From NCBI RefSeq assembly GCF_900177815.1, contig NZ_FXAZ01000001.1, forward strand, positions 744,001 through 808,000: 64,000 nucleotides of DNA. Direction: 5' to 3'. Every line of letters starts with the position of its first letter. The first letter of the stretch is position 1. The position numbers were made by a program, and so were the translations under genes. Below are positions 1 through 8,817 of the stretch, piece by piece. The notes under the pieces are model-generated. The model had not been told where the DNA came from and did no database searches. It was given only the letters and a program-made list of their open reading frames with translations. Source of the stretch: Paenibacillus aquistagni. GTDB taxonomy: Bacteria > Bacillota > Bacilli > Paenibacillales > Paenibacillaceae.

Positions 1-203
1 ATACGGAGCGGGCGAAGCAGATTATTGTGCTGGAGAACAATGCAACAGGACAACTTGCGGATCAATTGAAGCTGAATGTGGATTGCCGCAGCAAGCTTAC
101 GAGCATGACCAAGTATGACGGCACGCCGTTCCTGCCGCAAGAAGTTTATTCCAAAAGCAAGGAGTTGGTCTTGAATGGCAACCTTCAAAGAGTTCCGCAA
201 TAA
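1..203 (+). CDS. korA: 2-oxoacid:ferredoxin oxidoreductase alpha subunit, C-terminal end (partial)
   Basis: The window opens inside this gene; only about the last 66 codons are present, read from base 3. The visible part contains the conserved C-terminal stretch VLENNATGQLADQL followed by KYDGTPFLPQEV, typical of the alpha subunit of two-subunit 2-oxoacid (2-oxoglutarate or pyruvate) ferredoxin oxidoreductases. Its stop codon TAA (201-203) lies inside the next gene, so alpha and beta overlap by 29 bases in different frames, which suggests translational coupling and assembly of a heterodimer. The enzyme decarboxylates a 2-oxoacid and makes acyl-CoA while reducing ferredoxin. Substrate preference cannot be told from this fragment. 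Confidence 0.85.
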   Translation, partial: TERAKQIIVLENNATGQLADQLKLNVDCRSKLTSMTKYDGTPFLPQEVYSKSKELVLNGNLQRVPQ

Positions 204-1041
204 TGTAAAGCCTAACTGGTGCCCAGGTTGTGGAGACTTCTCCGTACAAGCGGCCATACAGCGTGCTGCTGCTAATGTTGGGCTTACACCTGAGAATCTT
301 GCGGTCATCTCTGGAATTGGCTGCTCAGGACGCATCTCCGGGTATGTTAACGCTTATGGCTTTCACGGCATTCACGGACGCGCGCTGCCGATCGCACAAG
401 GTGTTAAGCTTGCTAACCGTGATCTGACGGTCATTGCGTCAGGCGGCGACGGAGACGGCTTCGCAATTGGCATGGGGCACACCGTGCATGCGATAAGACG
501 CAATATCAATATGACGTATATCGTCATGGATAACCAAATCTACGGATTGACAAAAGGCCAGACCTCGCCTCGAAGCGCTGTAGGCTTCAAGACGAAGAGC
601 ACTCCTGAAGGGTCCATTGAATCTACGCTGGCACCGCTAGAGATTGCGTTAGCCTCTGGCGCTACTTTTGTCGCACAATCCTTCTCAAGCGATCTGAAGC
701 AGTTGACTGCCTTGATCGAGCAGGGCATACAGCATGAGGGATTCTCCCTTATCAACGTATTCAGTCCATGTGTTACCTTCAACAAGATTAATACGTATGA
801 TTGGTTCAAGGAAAACATTGTGAATCTGAATACTGTTGAAGGCTACGATCCGAGCAATCGCATTCAGGCGATGACGAAGCTGATGGAGACCAATGGCATG
901 ATTACAGGGCTGATATATCAGGATTCAAGCCGCAAGTCATATGAAAATCAGATCGTCGGCTTCCGTTCGGAGCCGCTCGCTCAACAGAATTTGAAAATAT
1001 CGGAAGAAGCATTTGAAGGTTTGCTGAAAGAGTTCAAATAA
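175..1041 (+). CDS. korB: 2-oxoacid:ferredoxin oxidoreductase beta subunit
   Basis: A 288-residue protein of the usual length for the KorB family. It starts with MATFKEFRNN and carries the CPGCG motif near residues 16-20 and the thiamine-diphosphate/Mg binding region GGDGDGFAIG around residue 90, followed by NQIYGLTKGQTSP. Family knowledge: the beta subunit binds thiamine diphosphate and an Fe-S cluster and carries out oxidative decarboxylation together with the alpha subunit encoded just upstream. The ATG overlaps the end of korA, so the pair is probably co-translated. A hairpin terminator follows about 20 bases after the stop, closing the operon. Confidence 0.93.
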   Translation: MATFKEFRNNVKPNWCPGCGDFSVQAAIQRAAANVGLTPENLAVISGIGCSGRISGYVNAYGFHGIHGRALPIAQGVKLANRDLTVIASGGDGDGFAIGMGHTVHAIRRNINMTYIVMDNQIYGLTKGQTSPRSAVGFKTKSTPEGSIESTLAPLEIALASGATFVAQSFSSDLKQLTALIEQGIQHEGFSLINVFSPCVTFNKINTYDWFKENIVNLNTVEGYDPSNRIQAMTKLMETNGMITGLIYQDSSRKSYENQIVGFRSEPLAQQNLKISEEAFEGLLKEFK

Positions 1042-1060
1042 TTTTCATATAATTGTTGAA

Positions 1061-1096
1061 AAGGCATGCGTCAAGTGACGTATGCCTTGTTTATTT
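1061..1096 (+). terminator. Rho-independent terminator after korAB
   Basis: A 12-base arm AAGGCATGCGTC, a short loop AAGT, and the nearly perfect complement GACGTATGCCTT, followed by a T-rich tract. It lies directly behind the korB stop. Confidence 0.8.
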
Positions 1097-1157
1097 TAGT
1101 AGTATAATAATGGTTGGTACTGCAACAAGAGAGAGATAATCGAGAGGTGGAAGAAAC

Positions 1158-1727
1158 ATGAAAACTGTACCTGTCGGCGTATCTGGACGCCATATTCACT
1201 TGACGCAAGAGCACATCGAGGTGTTGTTTGGCGCAGGATACCAATTGACTGAATTCAAAGCATTATCCCAGCCTGGACAATTCGCTGCCAATGAGACGGT
1301 TGAAGTAATCGGACCAAAAGGCTCCTTTAAAACCGTTCGTATCCTTGGCCCAGCTCGTCCTGCTTCCCAATTGGAAGTATCCCGTACGGATGCATTCTCG
1401 CTTGGCTTGAAGCCTCCAGTACGCGAATCAGGCAATATCGAAGATACTCCTGGCGTTAAGCTTGTTGGTCCTAATGGAGAAGTGGAATTAGAGCAAGGTG
1501 TAATCGTAGCAGCACGTCATATTCACTTCCATACTTCTGATGCTGAGAAATGGAACATTCAAGACAAAGCGAAGCTGCGTGTACGTGTTGGCGGCGAGCG
1601 CGGCGTTGTATTTGAAAATGTTATTGCTCGTGTATCTCCTAACTTTGCACTGGACATGCATATCGATACCGATGAAGCGAATGCAGCAGGTGTGAAGAAC
1701 GGCGATACGGCTGAGATCGTGGAATAA
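1158..1727 (+). CDS. pduL: Phosphate propanoyltransferase (PduL-type phosphotransacylase)
   Basis: 189 residues with two zinc-binding motifs diagnostic of PduL: GRHIHLT near residues 10-16 and AARHIHFH near 118-125. The enzyme interconverts acyl-CoA plus phosphate with acyl-phosphate plus CoA. The protein starts almost directly at the first domain, so it lacks the N-terminal encapsulation peptide of microcompartment PduL proteins and should be cytosolic. No other microcompartment gene is visible. The ribosome site GAGAGGTGG sits 10 bases upstream of the ATG. Position next to korAB suggests, as inference only, conversion of acyl-CoA from the oxidoreductase to acyl-phosphate, but separate terminators make it a separate unit. 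Confidence 0.92.
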   Translation: MKTVPVGVSGRHIHLTQEHIEVLFGAGYQLTEFKALSQPGQFAANETVEVIGPKGSFKTVRILGPARPASQLEVSRTDAFSLGLKPPVRESGNIEDTPGVKLVGPNGEVELEQGVIVAARHIHFHTSDAEKWNIQDKAKLRVRVGGERGVVFENVIARVSPNFALDMHIDTDEANAAGVKNGDTAEIVE

Positions 1728-1754
1728 TGGTCAAACACATAGGCTAGAACATAA

Positions 1755-1787
1755 AAGGCTCTTCCAATTGGAGGGGCTTTTTTTGTT
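1755..1787 (+). terminator. Rho-independent terminator after pduL
   Basis: Stem AAGGCTCTTCCA / TGGAGGGGCTT (including G-U pairs) with a seven-T run. Confidence 0.75.
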
Positions 1788-1969
1788 GTTTGCTTACCTT
1801 GGAAGAGAGAGGACGTGCTGTCGTGTATGGCAAGCTTATAGCTTGCATGACGAAGCGATCAGATGCCTAAAACCATATAAGCCCGGCATTTAGCAGTGAA
1901 GGTGGTAGTATAGCAAAGCGCCAAATGGTCCGATTTACTGCAGCGCTTTCTTAAAAACTGTCCTATATC

Positions 1970-1999
1970 TTGGAATGTTTCGGTTAAGAATGATATAAT
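1970..1999 (+). promoter_or_regulatory. Probable sigma-A promoter of miaB-ricA
   Basis: TTGGAA (1970-1975) and a perfect TATAAT (1994-1999) are separated by 18 bases. The site is about 75 bases upstream of the chosen miaB start. The rest of the 1788-2044 gap shows no gene. Confidence 0.6.
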
Positions 2000-2074
2000 T
2001 TATTGTACTCTGAGAAAAAGATAGACCTATAAAGGGTTCCTATAATGGAGGATATTAGAAGGAGTGACCAGCAT

Positions 2075-3628
2075 ATGAGCAAGGAGTCCAAAGATTACTC
2101 CAAGTACTTTGATTTCTCAAATGCCAAGGTGATATCTGAGGATGAGCATGGCAAAAAGATACGCATTACCGGGCGTGAAATTTATATCAAATCTGAGCCA
2201 AGCCAAAAAGAAGGAAAAAAACGCGGAAAAGAAAGCATTGAGGTGCACTACGCAGATGCCGTGCCGGAGGAGATGCGTCAGCTTGGCGCAGGCAAGCACT
2301 ATATCATTTATACGTTCGGCTGTCAGATGAATGAGCATGATTCCGAGACGATGAGCGGCATGCTTGAAGAGATGGGCTACAAGAAGACGGAAGACCGTAT
2401 GCTGGCGGATATCATATTGCTGAACACATGTGCGATTCGGGAGAATGCAGAAGACAAGGTGTTCGGCGAGCTGGGGCATCTAAAAACATTAAAACTAGAA
2501 AAGCCCGAGCTGCTGCTTGGGGTATGCGGCTGCATGTCTCAAGAAGAGAACGTGGTGAGTCGGATTATGCAAAAGCATCAGTTTGTTGACATCATCTTCG
2601 GAACGCACAACATTCATCGACTGCCTTATCTGGTTCGCGATGCGCTGTTCAACAAAGAGATGGTCGTGGATGTATGGTCGAAGGAAGGGGACATCATCGA
2701 GAATCTTCCGAAGAAGCGGGGCGGCATGCGCGGCTGGGTCAACATTATGTATGGCTGCGACAAGTTCTGCACCTATTGCATTGTGCCATACACACGCGGC
2801 AAGGAGCGCAGTCGCCGTCCAGAGGATGTCATCGAAGAGGTTCGTGAGCTGGCGCGTCAGGGCTACAAGGAGATTACGCTGCTAGGGCAGAACGTGAACG
2901 CGTACGGCAAAGACTTCGAAGACCGCGAGTATCGCTTTGGCGACCTCATGGATGACCTGCACAAGATTGATATTCCGCGAATTCGCTTTACGACATCTCA
3001 TCCTAGGGATTTCGACGATCATCTCATCGAAGTGCTGGCGAAGGGCGGCAATTTGGTGGAACATATTCATCTGCCTGTTCAATCCGGCAGCACTGAAGTA
3101 CTGAAGCGCATGAGCCGAAAGTATGATCGTGAGCGTTATCTGGAGCTTGTGAGAAAGATCAAGGCAGCGATTCCACATGCCGTGCTGACAACAGACATTA
3201 TCGTGGGATTCCCTGGAGAAACGGACGAGCAGTTTGAGGAGACGATGTCTCTTGTGAAGCAAGTCGGCTATGATCAAGCCTATACGTTTATTTACTCCCC
3301 GCGTGAAGGGACGCCGGCAGCAGGAATGGAAGACAATGTACCGTTGGAAGTGAAGAAGGAGCGTCTCTACCGCCTCAACGAAGTGCTTGGCGAGATGAGC
3401 AGATCCTTTAATGAACAGATGATCGGGAAGACCCTCGAAGTTCTTGTGGAAGGGCAGAGTAAAAATAATGCAGCGGTGCTCTCCGGACGCACAAGAGGCA
3501 ATAAGCTCGTCCACTTCCAAGGTTCACAGGAGCTGATCGGACAGTTTGTACATGTTAAGGTAACGGACTTTAAGTCCTATTACATTTCTGGGGAGCTTGT
3601 CACAGAACCGATGCAAAAGAGTTCTTAA
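2075..3628 (+). CDS. miaB: tRNA-2-methylthio-N6-dimethylallyladenosine synthase MiaB
   Basis: Radical-SAM methylthiotransferase that adds a methylthio group to N6-dimethylallyladenosine at position 37 of tRNAs reading UNN codons. Domain order is visible: the N-terminal UPF0004 domain with cluster cysteines in CQMNEHD, CAIREN and CGC; the radical-SAM motif CDKFCTYC; then a C-terminal TRAM domain. The ATG at 2075 is preferred over one 30 bases upstream because AGAAGGAG lies about 10 bases before it; this gives 517 residues, with the roughly 70-residue basic extension usual in Bacillota. ricA follows 85 bases later, the same pairing as miaB-ymcA in Bacillus. Confidence 0.96.
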   Translation: MSKESKDYSKYFDFSNAKVISEDEHGKKIRITGREIYIKSEPSQKEGKKRGKESIEVHYADAVPEEMRQLGAGKHYIIYTFGCQMNEHDSETMSGMLEEMGYKKTEDRMLADIILLNTCAIRENAEDKVFGELGHLKTLKLEKPELLLGVCGCMSQEENVVSRIMQKHQFVDIIFGTHNIHRLPYLVRDALFNKEMVVDVWSKEGDIIENLPKKRGGMRGWVNIMYGCDKFCTYCIVPYTRGKERSRRPEDVIEEVRELARQGYKEITLLGQNVNAYGKDFEDREYRFGDLMDDLHKIDIPRIRFTTSHPRDFDDHLIEVLAKGGNLVEHIHLPVQSGSTEVLKRMSRKYDRERYLELVRKIKAAIPHAVLTTDIIVGFPGETDEQFEETMSLVKQVGYDQAYTFIYSPREGTPAAGMEDNVPLEVKKERLYRLNEVLGEMSRSFNEQMIGKTLEVLVEGQSKNNAAVLSGRTRGNKLVHFQGSQELIGQFVHVKVTDFKSYYISGELVTEPMQKSS

Positions 3629-3713
3629 AATTTCCATGAATATCCGTTACAATAAGACTGCATGGTACATTTATCCAATAAAGCAGATTGAATGATGATA
3701 GGGGAGATATTCA

Positions 3714-4190
3714 TTGACTAAGCCTACAGAAGAACCGCAGGCAGGGAATACGCAAGATCAAGAAGCATATGTCATGCCTTCGTTCAATACACGCGACTTG
3801 CTTGTCCGTGAAGATATTATGGGCAAGGCCAAGCAGCTTGCAGAAATGATCTGTACGACAGAGGAAGTCGTGCAGTACCAGCAGGCAGAGAAGCTGATTC
3901 AAGAGCATAATCGAGTGCAGGAGCTTATTGCATCGATGAAGAAGAAGCAGAAGGAGATCGTAGCCTTCGAATCATTCCGCAACCAAGAGATGGTGAAGAA
4001 GATCGAAGCTGAGATCGAAGCGCTGCAAGATGAGCTTGATGCCATACCGCTTGTGGTGCAATTCCAGCAAAGCCAGACCGATGTCAATTACTTGCTCCAG
4101 CTTGTGATGTCCGTTATTCGCGATTCTGTAGCGGACAAGATTACGGTGGAGGGCGCTGAAGCTGCAGCGCCGGACAATTGCAGCGAATAG
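3714..4190 (+). CDS. ricA: RicA/YmcA-type regulator (YlbF/YmcA family)
   Basis: 158 residues, mostly alpha-helical, with a long charged coiled-coil region (about residues 60-110, rich in K/E/Q) and a hydrophobic helix near 120-140. The order miaB-ricA matches miaB-ymcA of Bacillus subtilis. There RicA acts with RicF and RicT in a complex that promotes processing of polycistronic mRNAs by RNase Y and influences sporulation, competence and biofilm formation. The start is TTG at 3714, with GGGGAG seven bases upstream. About 24 N-terminal residues before SFNTRDLLVREDI look like a disordered extension. A cysteine lies three residues from the C-terminus (CSE end). Confidence 0.8.
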   Translation: MTKPTEEPQAGNTQDQEAYVMPSFNTRDLLVREDIMGKAKQLAEMICTTEEVVQYQQAEKLIQEHNRVQELIASMKKKQKEIVAFESFRNQEMVKKIEAEIEALQDELDAIPLVVQFQQSQTDVNYLLQLVMSVIRDSVADKITVEGAEAAAPDNCSE

Positions 4191-4278
4191 CTGCTTGATG
4201 AGCAAGCTGGCTTCACTCCATACAGCGGAGGGGCCCTTCTCATCCACTTTATAAGATGAGCATGCTTTGAATAATAAG

Positions 4279-4363
4279 AACCGCCCAGCTTCCTCGAAGA
4301 GGCGGCATAAGATAGAGAGTGTCTACCTTATGCCCTTTTTCGATTGAAGCAGGCGGTTTTTTG
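4279..4363 (+). terminator. Composite terminator after ricA
   Basis: The outer arms AACCGCC (4280-4286) and GGCGGTT (4352-4358) enclose an inner hairpin GGCATAAG/CTTATGCC, and a T-run follows at 4357-4362. The 4191-4496 gap holds this element and no gene. Confidence 0.55.
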
Positions 4364-4496
4364 CTTACGGCTGTATGCGGCTGAGATGGTGATCAATAGA
4401 TAATTTTAGCGTTCGGATATTATTCGAATGCCCACCGAATTCTTGGCAACTGCGTCCTGAGTAACTGTGCTTTGCGCTGCGAATATGCGCTAAGCT

Positions 4497-5492
4497 TTAT
4501 GCCAATGCTTTACGAAGCTCAGCCGTCAACAGAGGCACAATCTCGAAGAGATCACCAACAATGCCATAATCTGCAATCTGGAATATAGGCGCCTCTGGAT
4601 CGGTATTGATGGCGATGATCGTACGGGATTGACTCATCCCAGCTAGGTGCTGGATGGCACCGCTGATGCCGCAGGCAAAATAAATCTCGGGTGTAACCAC
4701 CTTGCCTGTCTGGCCGATCTGCAGCGCATAATCACAATAGCCGGAGTCGCAAGCGCCGCGCGAAGCCCCTACAGCGCCTTGCAGCACCTCAGCCAGCTCC
4801 TCGAGCGGCTTAAAGCCTTCCTTGCTCTTAACGCCTCTGCCGCCAGATACTACGATCTTGGCTTCAGACAGATCAATAGAGCCGCTTATCCGTTCTACAA
4901 CGCGTGTAACGACCGAACGCAAAGAAGGCTTCGGAGGAGTGAGCTTGACTACAACGGGTTCAGCGGACCCGCAATGCATGGAAGCCGGAAGTTCTTGAAG
5001 AGGAGTAAAATTGTTCGGCCGTATTGTGATGATCCAAGGTGAGGCTTCTGCAAATGATTTAGACTCGAATGCTTTTCCTGCATAGATTGGCCGTTTGAAT
5101 AAGACGCCTTTTTGAGAAGGGGATAAAGCAATCACATCAGAGATTTGTCCAGCATCAATAGAAGCAGCGAGCATAGGTGCTAAGTCTTTGCCTATTGCAG
5201 TATGTCCCATAATGATCACATCAGGCTTAACGTTATCGTACCACTGCTTGACGGTTTGCAAGGCATAGTCTGGCTCGTAAGGTGTGCTAGCTTCATCCTC
5301 CACGACATATAAGGCCTGGAGGCCTGTCTTCAGCAGCTTCTCCTGTCTTGCTTCCAGATTTGTTCCTATTAAGAGAACGCTCACCGAGTCACTAAACTCT
5401 GCCAGCTGTACGGCTGCCTGCAGCGCTTCGAATGTCGATTGCCTAAGCTCCGTTCCTCTAGACTCTGCAATAACGGCGATATGACGTCCCAT
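4497..5492 (-). CDS. etfA: Electron transfer flavoprotein alpha subunit
   Basis: 331 residues. The C-terminal FAD domain is clear: SGGRGVKSKEGF, then LQIGQTGKVVTPE and GISGAIQHLAGM, then INTDPEAPIFQIADYGIVGD, all hallmark EtfA motifs. EtfA with EtfB accepts electrons from acyl-CoA dehydrogenase (FadE, encoded nearby on the plus strand) and passes them to an ETF oxidoreductase. The gene is 35 bases downstream of etfB on the minus strand. The usual VDAGYVP-like segment here reads CDSGYCDYA, with two cysteines, a minor oddity. The whole fad/etf arrangement supports a role in fatty acid beta-oxidation. Confidence 0.95.
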   Translation of the reverse strand: MGRHIAVIAESRGTELRQSTFEALQAAVQLAEFSDSVSVLLIGTNLEARQEKLLKTGLQALYVVEDEASTPYEPDYALQTVKQWYDNVKPDVIIMGHTAIGKDLAPMLAASIDAGQISDVIALSPSQKGVLFKRPIYAGKAFESKSFAEASPWIITIRPNNFTPLQELPASMHCGSAEPVVVKLTPPKPSLRSVVTRVVERISGSIDLSEAKIVVSGGRGVKSKEGFKPLEELAEVLQGAVGASRGACDSGYCDYALQIGQTGKVVTPEIYFACGISGAIQHLAGMSQSRTIIAINTDPEAPIFQIADYGIVGDLFEIVPLLTAELRKALA

Positions 5493-5527
5493 GAATGATG
5501 ATCTCCTCTCTGCTATCCTAGCGTTCC

Positions 5528-6331
5528 TTAAGCTTCAAATACGTTGGAGCTTGATCTTAAAGCCTGTATAAGCTGCTGTACCTGCTCCTCCGCAGAGCCT
5601 TGAAGCATTTGACCTGACATTCGAGGAGGAGGGAGTTCTAGCAATTCACGCTGGGTCTTCTGGGTGTTGTCCAACAAAGCCAGCAGTTCTGAAGCAGGGA
5701 CCGTCGTAACCGGTTTTTTCTTTGCCTTCATAATGCCTGCAAGCGAAGGATAGCGAGGCTCGTTTAAGCCTTGCTGACAGGTGAACAGGGCGGGCAAGCT
5801 TACGTTGACATATTCGGTATCGCCTTCTGCATCGCGTTCAATGGCTGCCGTCGTCTCATCCACTCGCTCAAGCTTAGTGATTGCACCGGCATGAGGCCAC
5901 TGAAGCAGCGTGCTCAGACGAATGGCTGTCTGAGAGCTTCCTTGATCAATGCTGAAATTGCCAGCCAATAGAAGGTCGACTTGACGGTCCTTCAGAACGT
6001 GATAGAGACATTGTGCAATGCCCCATTCATCCACGGCTTGCAGTTCCTGATCCTCAAGCTCAATATGCACGGCCTCATCAGCGCCCATGGCAAGCGCGGT
6101 GCGAAGCGCTTCACCTGCTCGATCAGGGCCTGCCGTGTATACCGTAATATGGCCTCCGTGCTGTTCTTTCCACTGTATAGCCGCTTCAATTGCATACTCA
6201 TCGTAAGGATTGACCACCCATTTTACATCCTCGTCTTGAATCTTCCCTTCATGGATCGCAATCTTCTCCTCGGTATCGAAGGTTTGCTTCAGCAGAACTG
6301 CGATGTGAAAGGATTCATTTGTATGACTCAT
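5528..6331 (-). CDS. etfB: Electron transfer flavoprotein beta subunit
   Basis: 267 residues, normal for EtfB. Recognisable motifs are VNPYDEYAIEAAIQWKEQ near residues 42-59, GADEAVHI, the LLLAGNFSIDQGSSQTAIRLS region, and the C-terminal IMKAKKKP signature. EtfB binds AMP and carries the recognition loop for partner dehydrogenases. It is the first gene of the minus-strand etfB-etfA pair and diverges from fadF across a 227-base intergenic region that contains a TTGGT...ACCAA palindrome. The RBS reads TGAGGTGATG just before the ATG. Confidence 0.95.
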   Translation of the reverse strand: MSHTNESFHIAVLLKQTFDTEEKIAIHEGKIQDEDVKWVVNPYDEYAIEAAIQWKEQHGGHITVYTAGPDRAGEALRTALAMGADEAVHIELEDQELQAVDEWGIAQCLYHVLKDRQVDLLLAGNFSIDQGSSQTAIRLSTLLQWPHAGAITKLERVDETTAAIERDAEGDTEYVNVSLPALFTCQQGLNEPRYPSLAGIMKAKKKPVTTVPASELLALLDNTQKTQRELLELPPPRMSGQMLQGSAEEQVQQLIQALRSSSNVFEA

Positions 6332-6355
6332 CTCATCACCTCAATCAATGTCAGT

Positions 6356-6371
6356 TTGGTCCTAGTACCAA
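6356..6371. promoter_or_regulatory. Palindrome in the etfB/fadF divergent region (candidate operator)
   Basis: TTGGTCCTAGTACCAA is a 16-base palindrome with 14 of 16 positions symmetric and a central CTAG, lying 25 bases upstream of the etfB ATG. A dyad here could bind a regulator of both etfBA and the fad genes. No fatty-acid regulator gene (FadR) is in the window, so the partner is unknown. Confidence 0.4.
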
Positions 6372-6558
6372 TTCGCAAGGCCGGTATACTCCATCTATAT
6401 GTGGAAGTTGTCAGGCATATTTCAATACAAGCGCATTTTTTCGTGATCCAGATCATATTCATCAAACTATGAATACATCAGCTAGAAGAGAGAACAATGC
6501 TTGATCATAGGACCAGTAGGACGTACCATCGGAGCCGGTCATTGAAAGGGGGGACGGC

Positions 6559-8760
6559 ATGGACTTCAGGTGGATCGAGTGGCTGTTGTCTTTGCTATGC
6601 ATTGGAGTGAGCATCTATTGGTTTGTCATCATCGTCTGGCGCAGGTTCAAGTATGTACAACTTGGTGTACCGGCAGCTTCACCAGATAACCGTCAGGGCA
6701 TTAAGCAAGCACTGCTCCAAACCTTCTCGCAAGGGAAGCTGTGGAAGGATTGGCGAAGCGGGCTGATGCATCTCTTGCTGTTCTACGGATTTTTGCACCT
6801 GCAGATTGGTGCCATCGATCTTATTCTCATAGGACTGACAGATGCTCATCTGCCGCTGCCATACTACGAGACATTTGTCGTTGCGCAGGAGTGGACGGTG
6901 TGGCTGGTGCTTATTGCGATCTTGTACGCAGGGTATCGCCGTTATGTGGAACAGCTGCCGAGATTGAAGCGAAGCTTTAAGTCAGGAGTGGTCATTCTTT
7001 TTATCACCTCTTTGATGGTAAGCGTGATCGGTACCATGCTGTTTGAGCGCGTGATTACCGGCAATGTGTCCTCACCAGGCTCGATCATTGCGGTGGCTGC
7101 CGCAGCCATCCATGCCCCTCCAATTCTCTTGGTGGCTGGCTATAAGCTGTTCTGGTGGCTGCATCTTCTTATTCTGCTCGCCTTTTTGCTCTACGTTCCC
7201 CAGTCTAAGCACTTTCATTTAATCGTAGCTCCCTACAATCTCGTCATCCAGCGTCCAATACAATCTATCGGCAAGCTCCACTCGCTCGATCTTGAGGCAG
7301 AGGATGCGGAAAGCTTCGGAGTTGGAGCGATTGAAGGCTTCTCCCGCAATCAGCTCGTTGATCTGTACGCTTGCGTGGAGTGCGGCCGCTGTACACAAGT
7401 ATGTCCAGCAGCAGCAACAGGCAAGTGGCTGTCTCCGATGCATATGATCACGAAGCTAAGAGACCATCTAACGGAAAAGGGGGCTGCGATCACTTCATCT
7501 TCTCCATGGGTTCCCTCGTTATCAACAGCTTATACCGTTCATCAATGGCATCCTGATGAGGAGGATGTATCGTCTTCCACATTACAACCCTTGTCTTTAG
7601 AATCGCCGAGGGGGCGCTCGATAAGTCAAACCATGAGTCGCCAGCAGGCCAGCTGGCAGGGAAGGTATCATTACGCTGCCTTAGAGAAGCACGCTGGCCA
7701 TGGGGTTGGCAAGCACAAAGATCCTAGAGAGCTTCAACTAATCGGCGATGTCATGTCAGAAGCAGAGCTGTGGGCCTGTACGACCTGCCGCAACTGCGAG
7801 GATCAGTGTCCTGTGGGCAATGAGCATGTCGATAAGATTATCGATATGCGCAGATATTTGGTACTGACTGAAGGGGAGCTTCCTGCGGATGCGAAGCGGG
7901 CTATGACGAATATTGAGCGCCAAGGCAACCCGTGGGGATTGAATCGCAAGGATCGAATGAATTGGGCAGTAGAGTGGGAGCAGCAGGACGGGATCAAGGT
8001 GCCGACGGTTAAGGAGAATCCTCATTTTGACTATTTGCTGTTTGTAGGGTCAATGGGGTCATACGACCGCCGAAGCCAGCGTGTTATGCGCGATTTGGTT
8101 CGACTCCTGCAGGCAGCAGATGTATCGTTTGCCATTCTAGGCAATGAGGAGCGAAGCTCAGGCGATACCGTGAGACGTCTTGGCAATGAGTTTTTGTATC
8201 AGGAACTGGCTCAGGAGAATATTCGTCTGTTTGAAAAATATGACGTGAAGCGCATTGTCACAGCCTGCCCGCATACCTATCACACGATGAAGAAGGAATA
8301 TCGCGATTACGGCATGTCTGAGTCGTTAATGATCTATCATCACTCGGAGCTTCTATGGTCGCTGTGGAAGGAAGGAAAGCTGCATCTGAATCATTCAATC
8401 CAAGAACAGGTCGTCTGGCATGACTCTTGTTATCTAGCTCGTTACAACGATGTAGTGGCAGAGCCAAGGCAGCTGCTGCAGGCGGTACCGGGTCTTACCC
8501 TCCTTGAAATGGAACGAAGCGGTAAACGTGCAATGTGCTGCGGGGCTGGAGGCGGACAGATGTGGATGGAAGAGACTGAGGGCTCAAGAATGAACGTAGC
8601 TAGAGTGGAGCAGGCATTGGCCGTGCTGCCAAGCGTCATTGGCAGCGCCTGCCCATACTGCCTGACGATGATGGAAGATGGCACGAAGCAGTTGGAACGG
8701 CCTGAGGTCCAGACGCTTGATCTTGCTGAGATCGTAGCAAGGTCTGTCCTAGGAGATTGA
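6559..8760 (+). CDS. fadF: Membrane Fe-S oxidoreductase FadF (ETF:quinone oxidoreductase-like)
   Basis: 733 residues. The N-terminal third has about five or six hydrophobic membrane segments resembling the nitrate-reductase gamma/heterodisulfide-reductase membrane domain. Two ferredoxin-type 4Fe-4S motifs follow: CVECGRCTQVCP and CTTCRNCEDQCP. The C-terminal half holds two CCG-type domains (CPHTYHT..., then HDSCYLARYN and CCGAGGGQMW). The Bacillus homologue (FadF/YwjF) is thought to reoxidise ETF and feed electrons to menaquinone. Placement as first gene of the fad operon and divergent from etfBA fits. The start has GAAAGGGGGG upstream. Confidence 0.9.
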   Translation: MDFRWIEWLLSLLCIGVSIYWFVIIVWRRFKYVQLGVPAASPDNRQGIKQALLQTFSQGKLWKDWRSGLMHLLLFYGFLHLQIGAIDLILIGLTDAHLPLPYYETFVVAQEWTVWLVLIAILYAGYRRYVEQLPRLKRSFKSGVVILFITSLMVSVIGTMLFERVITGNVSSPGSIIAVAAAAIHAPPILLVAGYKLFWWLHLLILLAFLLYVPQSKHFHLIVAPYNLVIQRPIQSIGKLHSLDLEAEDAESFGVGAIEGFSRNQLVDLYACVECGRCTQVCPAAATGKWLSPMHMITKLRDHLTEKGAAITSSSPWVPSLSTAYTVHQWHPDEEDVSSSTLQPLSLESPRGRSISQTMSRQQASWQGRYHYAALEKHAGHGVGKHKDPRELQLIGDVMSEAELWACTTCRNCEDQCPVGNEHVDKIIDMRRYLVLTEGELPADAKRAMTNIERQGNPWGLNRKDRMNWAVEWEQQDGIKVPTVKENPHFDYLLFVGSMGSYDRRSQRVMRDLVRLLQAADVSFAILGNEERSSGDTVRRLGNEFLYQELAQENIRLFEKYDVKRIVTACPHTYHTMKKEYRDYGMSESLMIYHHSELLWSLWKEGKLHLNHSIQEQVVWHDSCYLARYNDVVAEPRQLLQAVPGLTLLEMERSGKRAMCCGAGGGQMWMEETEGSRMNVARVEQALAVLPSVIGSACPYCLTMMEDGTKQLERPEVQTLDLAEIVARSVLGD

Positions 8761-8817
8761 GTGCTTGATAGATGTAGATGAATGGATGGATGGAACTTCG
8801 AAAAAGGAGTGACCGGG

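Noticed and set aside
2882-3520. Long minus-strand frame of 212 codons inside miaB
   Set aside because: Fully inside the well-supported miaB gene and a reading shadow of its codon usage.
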